A stretch of DNA of 64,000 nucleotides, from contig CAIMDZ010000039.1 of NCBI GenBank assembly GCA_903839875.1, positions 1 to 64,000 of the forward strand, written 5' to 3'. Shown one piece after another: positions 14,529 to 23,900 of the stretch. A model generated the notes under the pieces. It ran no database searches. It was not told the DNA's origin and saw only the letters and a list, made by a program, of their open reading frames with translations. Source of the stretch: an uncultured Bacteroidota bacterium. GTDB taxonomy: Bacteria; Bacteroidota; Bacteroidia; Chitinophagales; Chitinophagaceae. Position 1 is the first letter of the stretch, and each line of letters opens with the position of its first letter. Position numbers and translations under genes: made by a program.

Positions 14529-16190
14529 ATGAAGAAATTCCTTTATACAATTATTGTTATTTTATGCTGTTCCCCTGCGACAAATGCCCAATACAACCTG
14601 GGTATTGCTACCGGCAACTGGAGTGGTATGTACGGCCTGTACCTTAACCCTGCCAATATTGCCGACAGCCGTGAAAGATTTGTTATTGATGTAATTTCTC
14701 TGAATGCCGGAATTGACAACAGTCTTGGTTACATCAATTCAAACGGTGGCTTAATCGGTGCAATAAATAAAGGTAATACCAATAATATCTTCAGTTATAA
14801 TACCAGCAGCAAATTCAGTTTGCTGGCGCCATATGCCCAGGTGCGGTTACCCGGAATTATGGTTAGCATCAACCATAAGCATAGCCTTGCCCTCAGCACC
14901 GGAATCAGGGGTTTTAATCAGTTCAATAATTTTGACCGGTCACTCTATCAAACCATTACCGACCCCAATTATGTACCTAATGAAAACATAGATCTTACCT
15001 CTAACAAGTTTAACTACACGGCACATGTGTGGAGCGAAGTAGGGCTGTCTTATGCAGGTGTACTGCTCGACCAGAATGAACATGAAATAAAAGTGGGAAT
15101 TACACTTCGGTACCTGGGTGGTATAGGTTACCTCGGACTCAAGGGCAAGAATCTCGATGCCCATTTCAAAGCAGGCAGTGATTCTGTGATCGTTAATAAC
15201 TCCGACCTCGAATTTGCAAGCAATATCGTCAGTACACGCAGCGCCATATTGAACGGTGTTTCCAACCACAGCATTCTCAGCGAATTCCTCGGCGCTAAAG
15301 ATGGCAGTGGCATAGGTGCAGACCTGGGCATTGTATATGACTACATGCCCGAATATGCACGCGACGAATACCAGAAGAAACACAAAAAAAAAATACGCAC
15401 CGATTATTCCAGGAACAGGTACATGCTTCGCTTCTCCGCATCGGTAATGGATATAGGGGCTATAAAATATAAAAGCAGTGTAAACTCTAATGCCAATGTT
15501 ACCGGTAATGGTTCAGTTTCCGGACAGGACTTTGCCGCGAACGTTACCAATTTCGACGATTTCCGCCACTACGCTGTTTCCCATGGGTTCACCGCAGATA
15601 CCAGTCACCAGGATACAAAAGTGTATATGCCCACAACGCTGAGGCTGGGTGTAGATTACAATATGTACAAATGGCTTTACCTCAATACAACTTTTATTGG
15701 CAATCTTGCCAACAGGCAGAATTTCGGCAACTCCTACTACAGCCAGATCACCGTAACGCCCAGGTATGATACACGCAAATTGAGTGTCGGTATACCTATT
15801 ACCTACAGCTTCCTTACCAGCACTATGAAGGTGGGTGTTGGCGTTCGCATCAGCGGTTTCTTTGTTGGCAGCGACGACATCCTCGCCCTTGTTGCTAAGC
15901 ATCAGTCAGGTGTCAATTTTTATGTAGGCGGATTTGTTCAGTTTAACAAGCATACGCCCAAAGGCAAACCGGCAGAAGCCGAAGAACCTCAGCCCGAATT
16001 GCAGCGCAACAACATAGATTCTTCTGAAGATGCTCAGGATGGAGCGTTCATCTACAAAGTCAAAGGTAGCATTCCCAATGCCGAAACATCATATGGCCCG
16101 GCTTACACAAGCAGCCAAACAAATAGTAATACAATGCCTTTAACCTCTTTAGAGATGGATAATAAAAGGTATAGTGAGATTAAGAACTAA
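14529..16190 (+). CDS. DUF5723-type outer-membrane protein (second of two), with C-terminal extension
   Basis: 553 residues from the ATG at 14529, which begins a clean signal peptide (MKKFLYTIIVILCCSPATNAQ); the frame is open 54 codons further back into the preceding gene, but that part is not signal-like. It matches its neighbour along the whole barrel (GIATGNWSGMYGLYLNPANIAD, in part; HVWSEVGLSYAG; LRYLGGIGYLGLKGKNLD). It then carries about 85 extra residues after the barrel, Pro/Glu/Gln- and Ser/Thr-rich, probably disordered. 94 bp separate the two genes. The pair is a clear tandem duplication. Confidence 0.82.
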   Translation: MKKFLYTIIVILCCSPATNAQYNLGIATGNWSGMYGLYLNPANIADSRERFVIDVISLNAGIDNSLGYINSNGGLIGAINKGNTNNIFSYNTSSKFSLLAPYAQVRLPGIMVSINHKHSLALSTGIRGFNQFNNFDRSLYQTITDPNYVPNENIDLTSNKFNYTAHVWSEVGLSYAGVLLDQNEHEIKVGITLRYLGGIGYLGLKGKNLDAHFKAGSDSVIVNNSDLEFASNIVSTRSAILNGVSNHSILSEFLGAKDGSGIGADLGIVYDYMPEYARDEYQKKHKKKIRTDYSRNRYMLRFSASVMDIGAIKYKSSVNSNANVTGNGSVSGQDFAANVTNFDDFRHYAVSHGFTADTSHQDTKVYMPTTLRLGVDYNMYKWLYLNTTFIGNLANRQNFGNSYYSQITVTPRYDTRKLSVGIPITYSFLTSTMKVGVGVRISGFFVGSDDILALVAKHQSGVNFYVGGFVQFNKHTPKGKPAEAEEPQPELQRNNIDSSEDAQDGAFIYKVKGSIPNAETSYGPAYTSSQTNSNTMPLTSLEMDNKRYSEIKN

Positions 16191-16225
16191 TCGGTCAAAA
16201 GGATAAAGTTGATCACCACCAGTAG

Positions 16226-16245
16226 CCCCGACATTTATGTCGGGG
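16226..16245 (+). terminator. Terminator-like hairpin after the DUF5723 pair
   Basis: CCCCGACAT / ATGTCGGGG 9-bp perfect stem with a 2-base loop, 35 bp after the stop, followed by TTATAG rather than a long T-run. Confidence 0.5.
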
Positions 16246-16359
16246 TTATAGAAATATCAGGGTGGCTTTAGTCGAAACATTCGCCACGTGTTACTTGACA
16301 AGAATATCTTCACAAAACATCAACATCATGGCAAACAATCCATCCTATTCAATTTATTT

Positions 16360-16950
16360 ATGAAAGCCCTATGCACCATATTGCTTTTTCTCTTTAGTTA
16401 TTTCAATGGCAGCGCTCAATATGAAAAGTACAGAGATGATAATTTCCCATTGTTTAAAGAACAGGTAAAGTGTTTTATTGACACTATAAAGAAACACTCT
16501 TTGTGGCATGGCGATCACAATGTTTATGTTGCATACATGTACGATGCAGGTGATGACACAAGCGCATTTTGTTTTACTTTATTGTATTTAATGCTGGAAA
16601 GTGAAAGTTTTCTGGTAGCAGGAAAGTTCATGTTCACAATTGATACTGATATCCTCCTTGTAAACAATGATGACAAATACATTAAAAAATGGAAGGAAAA
16701 GCACTACATTTTACCATTAGATTCTTTGAAAGAAAAAAGGATCACAGGTAAATTATTTACTTTTGATGGGATAATTTTTCACTATCAGTCGCCGGACCCA
16801 CCACGCATATTAGTTTGGTTTGATGGGAAAATTATTCGTAGCAGGGTCTACAAAGGCTATGACAGAGTTCCCGTTAGATTTTCATTATCAGAGGTTTTTT
16901 CTGAGCATCCAATGGCTTTACCATTACCGCCCCTTCCTGAAATAAAATAA
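16360..16950 (+). CDS. Secreted protein of unknown function
   Basis: 196 residues from the ATG at 16360, which opens a signal peptide (MKALCTILLFLFSYFNGSAQ). The mature part is mixed alpha/beta and rich in Lys, Asp and aromatic residues, with no repeats or recognised motifs. I do not recognise the family. It sits between the DUF5723 pair and the convergent response-regulator gene; the 41-bp gap to the latter leaves no room for other features. Confidence 0.6.
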   Translation: MKALCTILLFLFSYFNGSAQYEKYRDDNFPLFKEQVKCFIDTIKKHSLWHGDHNVYVAYMYDAGDDTSAFCFTLLYLMLESESFLVAGKFMFTIDTDILLVNNDDKYIKKWKEKHYILPLDSLKEKRITGKLFTFDGIIFHYQSPDPPRILVWFDGKIIRSRVYKGYDRVPVRFSLSEVFSEHPMALPLPPLPEIK

Positions 16951-16991
16951 TCTGCCTGGTAGAGCAATGACATTAGGTGGTTCAGCGGTTT

Positions 16992-18155
16992 TTATTTCAA
17001 CAAGATATACGTCTCTACGTCCTTATTAGTTATCTTTTTATCAGAAAGAATAATGAGGCGTTCTACCACATTGCGCAGCTCACGGATGTTGCCGGTCCAG
17101 TTATATTCCTGCAGCATTGCTACAGCAGCAGGTTCTATTTCCTTTACCGGTTGTTTATATTCCTCACTGATATCTTTCATGAAGTGAGTAATAAGCGCAG
17201 GAATATCATCGCGCCTGTCATTGAGCGGTGGCACCTGTATCAGGATAACGCTTAGCCTGTGGTAAAGGTCCATACGGAATTTTTTAGCCGCTACTTCTTC
17301 CATCAGGTTTTTGTTGGTAGCTGCTATTACGCGCACATCCACCTTTATATCCTTTTCACCACCTACCCTGGTAATGCGGCTCTCCTGCAGGGCGCGCAGC
17401 ATTTTGGCTTGCGCGTCATGGCTCATATCGCCAATCTCGTCCAGGAACAGCGTTCCGCCATTAGCCTGTTCAAATTTGCCGATACGTTGTTTTATAGCAG
17501 AAGTAAAAGATCCTTTTTCATGACCAAAAAGTTCACTTTCAATAAGTTCTGAAGGGATGGCCGCGCAGTTCACCTCCACCATCGGTCCGCTGCTCCGGTT
17601 ACTGAGCTCATGTAAACGGCGTGCTACCAACTCTTTGCCAACACCGTTCGCACCTGTAATAAGTACCCGGGCATCAGTTGGGGCAACTTTGGCAATGGTT
17701 TCCTGTATGCGCATCATTCCCTCGCTCGCGCCAATCATCTCGTATCCCCTGGATATCCGTTTACGCAGTTGTTTAGTTTCCGCCACCAGTGATTTCTTAT
17801 CCATGGCATTGCGCACAGTTATCAGCAGCCTGTTCAGGTCAGGAGGTTTGGATATATAATCGTAGGCCCCTTTCTTCACCGCATCTACGGCTGTTTCTAT
17901 ATTCCCATGTCCTGATATAACTATGAACGGAGTATCAGGCCGCTCTTCCCTGGCCATTTGCAATACTTCCAGACCATCCATTCGCGGCATTTTTATATCG
18001 CAGAGAATGCAGTCATAATTGTTTTCTTTGATTTTTTTAGCGCCTTCGGCTCCGTCTGCCGCCTCATCTACAGTGAAGCCTTCGAAAGTTAGTATCTCAC
18101 CCAGCGTCTTGCGGATCGCTTTTTCGTCGTCAATAACCAATATACTTTGTGCCAT
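16992..18155 (-). CDS. NtrC-type response regulator lacking a DNA-binding domain
   Basis: 387 residues. Receiver domain at 1-120 with phospho-acceptor D53 (DCILCDIKMP) and D9/D10. AAA+ sigma-54 activator domain at about 140-370 with Walker A GANGVGKE, FLDEIGDMSHDAQAKMLR (Walker B) and RMDLYHRLSV. The sigma-54 contact loop, normally GAFTGA, reads GSFTSA. The chain ends at DVETYILLK right after the AAA+ domain, so the Fis-type HTH is absent. It may therefore activate without DNA binding or act through protein contacts. An NtrY-like kinase at the right end of the window is a plausible but distant partner. Confidence 0.9.
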   Translation of the reverse strand: MAQSILVIDDEKAIRKTLGEILTFEGFTVDEAADGAEGAKKIKENNYDCILCDIKMPRMDGLEVLQMAREERPDTPFIVISGHGNIETAVDAVKKGAYDYISKPPDLNRLLITVRNAMDKKSLVAETKQLRKRISRGYEMIGASEGMMRIQETIAKVAPTDARVLITGANGVGKELVARRLHELSNRSSGPMVEVNCAAIPSELIESELFGHEKGSFTSAIKQRIGKFEQANGGTLFLDEIGDMSHDAQAKMLRALQESRITRVGGEKDIKVDVRVIAATNKNLMEEVAAKKFRMDLYHRLSVILIQVPPLNDRRDDIPALITHFMKDISEEYKQPVKEIEPAAVAMLQEYNWTGNIRELRNVVERLIILSDKKITNKDVETYILLK

Positions 18156-18373
18156 GTGTCTTTAAGTTAAAAGTTAAAAGCAAAAAGTGACCTTCAGATC
18201 GCTGCTGCCGTTAGTTTGAATTAAGAAGTGCCAATTTACCGATTTATTGGTTTTAAAAACGCCCCGGTGATAGAATTGCCTATAAAAGTTGTTTTTATTC
18301 TGCAATTTTGTCAGGTGAATTTGTGGCATGTGTTTTGAATGTAGGTACATGTAGTTATTTTAAAACAAAATTT

Positions 18374-19087
18374 ATGGCAAAAACAATATTTCACCCGGCA
18401 AATCAAAGAGGACATGCAAACCATGGCTGGCTGGATGCGCACCATTCTTTCAGTTTTGCAAGCTGGTACGACCCGACGAAGATCCATTTCGGGGCATTGA
18501 GGGTTCTGAATGATGACATAGTATCCGGTGGCCAGGGTTTCGGACGGCATCCGCACGATAATATGGAGATCATCACCATTGTCCTCGATGGAACCCTGGA
18601 ACATAAAGACAGCATGGGCCATACCCAACAAATAATTCCCAATGAGGTGCAGGTAATGAGCGCCGGAACGGGAGTAACACATAGTGAATACAATCCTGAT
18701 CCGGTAAAAATTGTAAACCTGCTGCAGACATGGATCTTTCCCAAAGAAAAAAATGTGCAGCCGCGGTATGACCAGAAAACTTTTCGGGCTGAAGATCGGG
18801 TGAATAAACTTCAGGCGCTGGTGTCGCCGATTTACAACGATGATGCAGGATTAAAAATTCACCAGGATGCCTGGATATACAGGATCTCTCTGGAGGCCGG
18901 AAAAAGCGTGACTCATACTTTACATACAAAAGGCCACGGGGCGTATATCTTCCTGATTGACGGCAAAATAAACATAGAAAACCAGATTTTGAATAAAAGG
19001 GATGCTTTAGGTATCAGTGAAACTGAAATGTTCGAAATAAAAGCAACCGAAAAAAGTGATGTGCTGATACTTGAAGTACCGATGTGA
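18374..19087 (+). CDS. Pirin family protein
   Basis: 237 residues from the ATG at 18374; 22 upstream in-frame residues are not conserved. Bicupin protein. Seen in the N-terminal cupin: HHSFSFASWYDP, FGALRVLNDD, GFGRHPHDNMEIITIVLDG (metal ligands H-x-H and E) and GEVQVMSAGTGVTHSEYNP-like residues (NEVQVMSAGTGVTHSEYN) with the fourth ligand His. The C-terminal cupin contains YRISLEAG and GHGAYIFLIDG. Family members include quercetin dioxygenases and redox-sensing transcription cofactors; which role applies is not decidable here. Cytoplasmic. No obvious operon partner upstream; the Fe-S gene follows 59 bp later. Confidence 0.93.
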   Translation: MAKTIFHPANQRGHANHGWLDAHHSFSFASWYDPTKIHFGALRVLNDDIVSGGQGFGRHPHDNMEIITIVLDGTLEHKDSMGHTQQIIPNEVQVMSAGTGVTHSEYNPDPVKIVNLLQTWIFPKEKNVQPRYDQKTFRAEDRVNKLQALVSPIYNDDAGLKIHQDAWIYRISLEAGKSVTHTLHTKGHGAYIFLIDGKINIENQILNKRDALGISETEMFEIKATEKSDVLILEVPM

Positions 19088-19146
19088 TATTGATTGCAGA
19101 TTCAACTTATTTTGGTATATTTAGATACCCGTTAAAAACTGACTGA

Positions 19147-19371
19147 ATGACCAGACACTATATTAAGGGAGACCTCACAGTTATATGGAAATCTGAATTG
19201 TGCGAGCACTGTACTAATTGCTGGAAGGGGCTGCCGGAAGTTTTCAGTCCGGGCAAAAAGCCATGGATCAACCTGGATGGGGCAGATGCGGAACGGATCA
19301 TAGCTCAGGTGAAGAAATGCCCGTCAGGTTCCCTGAGTTATGTGATAACTGACAATAAAGACCGATTTTGA
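19147..19371 (+). CDS. Divergent mono-[4Fe-4S] cluster protein (YjdI/Fer4_19 type)
   Basis: 74 residues. Four cysteines in CEHCTNCWKG (about 19-28) and a later KKCPSGSLSY fit the divergent 4Fe-4S mono-cluster domain (YjdI-like). Such proteins are small electron carriers or cluster-binding adaptors of unknown partner. Its stop overlaps the start of the Nudix gene (TTGA), so the two are translationally coupled and probably act together or at least are co-regulated. Confidence 0.85.
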   Translation: MTRHYIKGDLTVIWKSELCEHCTNCWKGLPEVFSPGKKPWINLDGADAERIIAQVKKCPSGSLSYVITDNKDRF

Positions 19372-20003
19372 ATTTTACAGAAAAGATAGAATGGCTTAGG
19401 AATCGCTTGCAACAACCATTACCGGGCCGGCCGGCGCAGGAAAGAATGATGGGAAGGGTTGTAAACTCGCCTCAAAAAGTTCCGGATGATGCAAGACCCA
19501 GTGCTGTATTGTGCCTGTTATTCCCCATGAATGAAGAATTGCATCTGCTGCTGATGAAAAGACGCGAAGACAAAACAGCACACAGCGGACAAGTAAGTTT
19601 TCCGGGAGGCAGCTATGATAGTACAGATGCCGACCTGAAAGCTACAGCCCTTCGGGAGGCCCAGGAAGAATTGGGTATCATTTCCGGTGAAGTGGATTTG
19701 TTAGGCGCTCTGACACCACTGTATATTCCGGTCAGCAATTTTAATGTTTATCCTTTCGTAGGCTATGCCAAAAACAGGCCCGAATACAACCTCAGCCACA
19801 ACGAAGTAGCCTATACGCTTGAAGTGCCGCTTGCCAACCTGCTACAGGCAGACCGAAAGATCGTAACCGAAGTAATATCACCCGCCCGGCCCGATATAAT
19901 CAGGAATGTGAATGCCTATAAACTGGAAGATGGTACTATTATCTGGGGGGCTACTGCGATGATCATTAGTGAGCTGGAGATTATTCTCGAAGCCGGGTTT
20001 TAG
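19368..20003 (+). CDS. Nudix CoA pyrophosphatase-like hydrolase (TTG start)
   Basis: 211 residues if translated from the TTG at 19368, which overlaps the preceding stop codon; no ATG lies near the N-terminus of the conserved part. The UPF0035/NuBI signature (KRREDKTAHSGQVSFPGG) precedes the Nudix box (REAQEELGI at about 96-104, with the REx2EE catalytic glutamates). This pattern marks the NudL-type CoA pyrophosphatases, which split CoA into 3',5'-ADP and 4'-phosphopantetheine. The coupled Fe-S gene upstream is an unusual partner. Confidence 0.88.
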   Translation: MNFTEKIEWLRNRLQQPLPGRPAQERMMGRVVNSPQKVPDDARPSAVLCLLFPMNEELHLLLMKRREDKTAHSGQVSFPGGSYDSTDADLKATALREAQEELGIISGEVDLLGALTPLYIPVSNFNVYPFVGYAKNRPEYNLSHNEVAYTLEVPLANLLQADRKIVTEVISPARPDIIRNVNAYKLEDGTIIWGATAMIISELEIILEAGF

Positions 20004-20044
20004 AAAATTTAGCTTTAAAAAAAAGGGGTATAATTTAGTTTTCG

Positions 20045-20052
20045 TAAATTTG
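20045..20052 (+). promoter_or_regulatory. -7 promoter box of the toxin-antitoxin operon
   Basis: TAAATTTG exactly fits TAnnTTTG, 17 bp before the antitoxin ATG. No clear -33 TTTG. Confidence 0.45.
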
Positions 20053-20068
20053 GGTAAATACATTGGTT

Positions 20069-20311
20069 ATGTCCATTCAGCAAATGCAGCAGCAACTTAT
20101 AGACAATATTAGTACAATTAAGGATGAGAATATTCTGAAGATGCTTGATGAAGAGGTATCCTATTATCTCCGGCTTAAAGAGGACCTTTCAGAATTATTA
20201 TCTGAAGAAGATCATAAAGAATTGGTAATGCTGGCCAGCGAGCCGATTGATAAGAACACCATGTCTTTAAAAGAGTTTAATACCATTATGGACAAATGGC
20301 GTATGAAATAA
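20069..20311 (+). CDS. Antitoxin-like protein of a type II TA pair
   Basis: 80 residues from the ATG at 20069 (an in-frame TTG lies six bases upstream). Highly helical and acidic (QQLIDNISTIKDENILKMLDEE), with a C-terminal segment (MSLKEFNTIMDKWRMK) that resembles the toxin-wrapping part of RelB/addiction-module antitoxins. It lacks an obvious HTH or ribbon-helix-helix. The stop overlaps the toxin start by 16 bp, typical of antitoxin-first operons. Confidence 0.75.
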   Translation: MSIQQMQQQLIDNISTIKDENILKMLDEEVSYYLRLKEDLSELLSEEDHKELVMLASEPIDKNTMSLKEFNTIMDKWRMK

Positions 20312-20583
20312 TAATCAATAAGCGGTTTACTAAAAAGTTGCAGGGCGTCCTTGACTACCTCGAACACGAATGGGGAGTAAGAGTAGCTACAGAATTTTTA
20401 GACAAAGTACAATCCAGAATCTTTCGATTACAGACTTTCCCATTTACAGGCACGCTGACCAGTGTACGCAATGTAAGAAGTACAATCATCACCAGGCACA
20501 ACAGGATGTATTATCGGATTGTAAAAAACAAAGTGGTGATATTGAATATGTATGATACCAGAAGGAAAAAACGGAAAGAATAG
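20296..20583 (+). CDS. RelE/ParE-family toxin
   Basis: 95 residues. RelE/ParE fold landmarks: KRFTKKLQGVLDYLEHEWG (helices 1-2), AT[E]FLDKVQSRIFRLQTFPFTG (helix 3 and the FP turn), SVRNVRSTIITRHNRMYYRI (central strands with basic residues) and VVILNMYDTRRKKRKE (C-terminal strand with the DTRR motif). ParE-type members poison gyrase; RelE-type cleave ribosomal mRNA. The sequence looks nearer to ParE/plasmid-stabilisation types. It is convergent with a lone antitoxin-like gene 3 bp away. Confidence 0.82.
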   Translation: MAYEIIINKRFTKKLQGVLDYLEHEWGVRVATEFLDKVQSRIFRLQTFPFTGTLTSVRNVRSTIITRHNRMYYRIVKNKVVILNMYDTRRKKRKE

Positions 20584-20586
20584 TTT

Positions 20587-20826
20587 CTATTCCTTTGTGT
20601 CTATCAGCACCTTCATCATTTTCATCGCTTCTTCATGAGTGTAAAATTCGCCCCTATCCTTTGCTGCATCAATGTCCTCAAGCTCTTTATTTTCTTGTTC
20701 CAGGCTCATTGCTTCTTCTTCCTTTCCGGGAAAAGTAGTTTTCACATAACCTAGCAGTGATTTTTTTTCGGTAGCGCTAAGTACATGTATATATGAATTT
20801 AGCTGCCGTTCAACATTTGCTCTCAT
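20587..20826 (-). CDS. Lone antitoxin-like protein
   Basis: 79 residues, helical and acidic. The C-terminal DRGEFYTHEEAMKMMKVL motif is typical of addiction-module (RelB-like) antitoxins that hug RelE/ParE toxins. No toxin gene follows it on its own strand; instead it converges on the neighbouring TA operon with a 3-bp gap. It may be an orphan antitoxin or a second antitoxin for the adjacent toxin. Confidence 0.65.
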   Translation of the reverse strand: MRANVERQLNSYIHVLSATEKKSLLGYVKTTFPGKEEEAMSLEQENKELEDIDAAKDRGEFYTHEEAMKMMKVLIDTKE

Positions 20827-20906
20827 AAAATAACTGTTTATACAAATTTACCGGAAAAATTAATATTCTCCGTCCGCCGCACACATTTTTGCCTTTTCAC
20901 TTCCCC

Positions 20907-23900
20907 TTACATATTCCTCCTATACTGCCCCCCAACCTCAAACAAAGCTTTTGTAATCTGCCCCAGTGAACAGAACTTTACCGTTTCCATCAGCTCGGCA
21001 AAAATGTTCTTGTTGTGTATAGCCACCTGCTGCAGGTTGTGCAGCATATCACCGCTCTTTGCCTCGCTGCGCTTCCACAGGTTTTGAACTGTCTGTATCT
21101 GGAATTCTTTTTCTTCAGTTGTTGAGCGTATCACTTCTGAAGGAATAATTGTGGGCGACCCCTTGGAACTAAGGAAAGTATTTACGCCGATAATCGGGAA
21201 TTCTCCTGTATGTTTCAATGTTTCGTAATAAAGACTCTCCTCTTGTATCTTGCCACGCTGGTACATGGTTTCCATAGCGCCGAGTACCCCTCCGCGTTCA
21301 GTGATCCTGTCAAATTCAGCCATTACTGCTTCTTCAACAAGGTCAGTTAATTCTTCGATTATGAAAGAACCCTGCAATGGATTTTCGTTCTTAGCCAGGC
21401 CAAGTTCTTTATTGATGATCAACTGTATAGCCATTGCCCTGCGTACACTTTCCTCAGTAGGTGTTGTGATAGCTTCATCGTATGCGTTCGTATGCAGTGA
21501 ATTACAGTTATCATAAATAGCGTACAAAGCCTGCAGCGTGGTGCGAATGTCGTTGAAATCTATTTCCTGAGCATGTAATGACCGGCCAGATGTCTGTATG
21601 TGATATTTGAGCATTTGCGAGCGCTCATTACCCCCATACTTGATCTTCATTGCTTTGGCCCAGATACGGCGGGCCACACGGCCTATCACACTATATTCAG
21701 GGTCTATACCATTGCTAAAGAAAAATGAAAGATTGGGCGCAAAATCATCAATATGCATCCCCCGGCTCAGGTAGTATTCTACAAACGTAAAGCCATTGGA
21801 AATGGTGAATGCCAGTTGCGAAACAGGATTAGCGCCTGCCTCTGCAATATGATACCCGCTTATAGATACTGAATAGAAATTGCGTACCTGGTTATCAATA
21901 AAATACTGCTGCACATCACCCATCACCCGCAACGAAAACTCAGTAGAGAATATACAGGTATTCTGCGCCTGGTCTTCTTTCAGGATATCAGCCTGCACGG
22001 TACCACGCACGGCTTTCAGGGTATCAACCTTTATCTTATTATACACATCCGCCGGCAATACCTGGTCACCGGTTACACCCAGCAGCATTAATCCAAGCCC
22101 ATCATTCCCTTCAGGTAGAGTACGATCTCTGAATGACGTAACACCTCCCTCTCCTTGGGAGAGGGCCGGGGAGAGGTCATAATATGGCCGTTCAACTCCC
22201 TTCTCTTTAAATATCCCGTCTATCTTTTTGTTTACTTCTTCTTCCAGCCCATTAGCTTTTATATATAACTCGCACTGCTGATCAATTGCTGCATTCATAA
22301 AGAACGCAGTTATAGTAGGAGCCGGACCATTGATCGTCATGGATACCGACGTCTTCGGATCAGCGAGGTTAAAACCGCTGTACAATTTCTTGGCATCATC
22401 AAGGCAGCACACACTCACACCCGAGTTGCCCACCTTGCCGTAAATATCCGGCCTGTGATCAGGGTCCTGGCCGTACAGCGTCACACTGTCAAATGCAGTA
22501 CTCAGCCTTTTTGCAGGCAAGCCATGAGATACATAGTGGAAACGCTTGTTGGTACGTTCGGGGCCACCCTCTCCGGCAAACATACGCGCCGGGTCTTCAC
22601 CTTCACGCTTGAATGGATAAATACCCGCAGCATACGGAAATTCTCCCGGAAAATTTTCCGACAGCGCCCATTGCAAAATCTCCCCCCACGCCTCGAAACG
22701 CGGTACAGCTACCTTGGGTATCTGCAAGTGAGATAGCGATTCCGTATGTGTCTTTATCTTCAGTTCTTTGTCTCTTACTTTGTAAGAGTAGTAATCTCCG
22801 GTGTACTGTTTTTTCTTTTCTACCCAATTTTCCAGCAGGTGCTTGTTCTTTGGGTCCAGTTCCAACTCCAGTTTACCGTAAACTTCCTGCAGCGTTTTTA
22901 TAAACCGGTCCTTATCATCAACCGCAGTAGCCTGTAATGTCTGGATAGTTTTTTTGATCGAGAATAGTTTTTGAGCAACGGCACTTTGGTCCTTCGCCCA
23001 CTTGTCATACTTGCGGTTGTTCTCGGTTATTTCGCTCAGGTAACGGGTACGCGATGGAGGTATGATGTATACCTTCTCGCTCATCTCATCAGTGATCTTG
23101 TAGTTGCTGTGCAGCGGCGCCCCTGTCTTATGTTCCAGCAAATCCATCAGCGACTTATACATCGTATTGGTACCCGGATCATTGAACTGGGAAGCAATGG
23201 TGCCAAACACCGGCATGTCGTCCGACTTTTGTTCAAACAGCTTATGGTTGCGCTGGTATTGTTTCTTTACATCGCGCAGCGCATCCATTGCTCCCCTCTT
23301 GTCAAATTTGTTGATCACAACTATATCTGCAAAATCGAGCATGTCAATTTTCTCCAACTGTGAAGCCGCGCCATATTCCGGCGTCATTACATACATGCTC
23401 ATGTCGCAATGGTCGGTAATCTGTGTATCACTCTGGCCTATGCCCGAAGTTTCCAGGATAATCAAATCGTATTTTGCCGCTTTTAAAATGTTTACGGCAT
23501 CATGAATATATTTTGAAACAGCCAGGTTGCTCTGGCGCGTTGCCATTGACCGCATATATACCCGGTCGTTGCGTATGGAATTCATCCTGATACGGTCACC
23601 AAGTAAAGCGCCCCCTGTTTTACGTTTCGTGGGGTCTACCGAAATAATACCAATGTATTTATCCTTAAAATCAATCAGGAATCTGCGCACCAGTTCATCT
23701 ACCAGCGAACTTTTACCCGCTCCGCCCGTGCCGGTAATACCCAGTACCGGCGTATGAGTAACCTCAGCCTGCTCCTTTATCTTTTTAAGTGCCGCCTGTG
23801 TTTCAGGCAGTTCATAATAATTTTCAGCAGCCGATATAATACGGGCTATGGATTTTACGTCCTTTTCCACCAAATGATCCACCTCGCCATTCAACTGATT

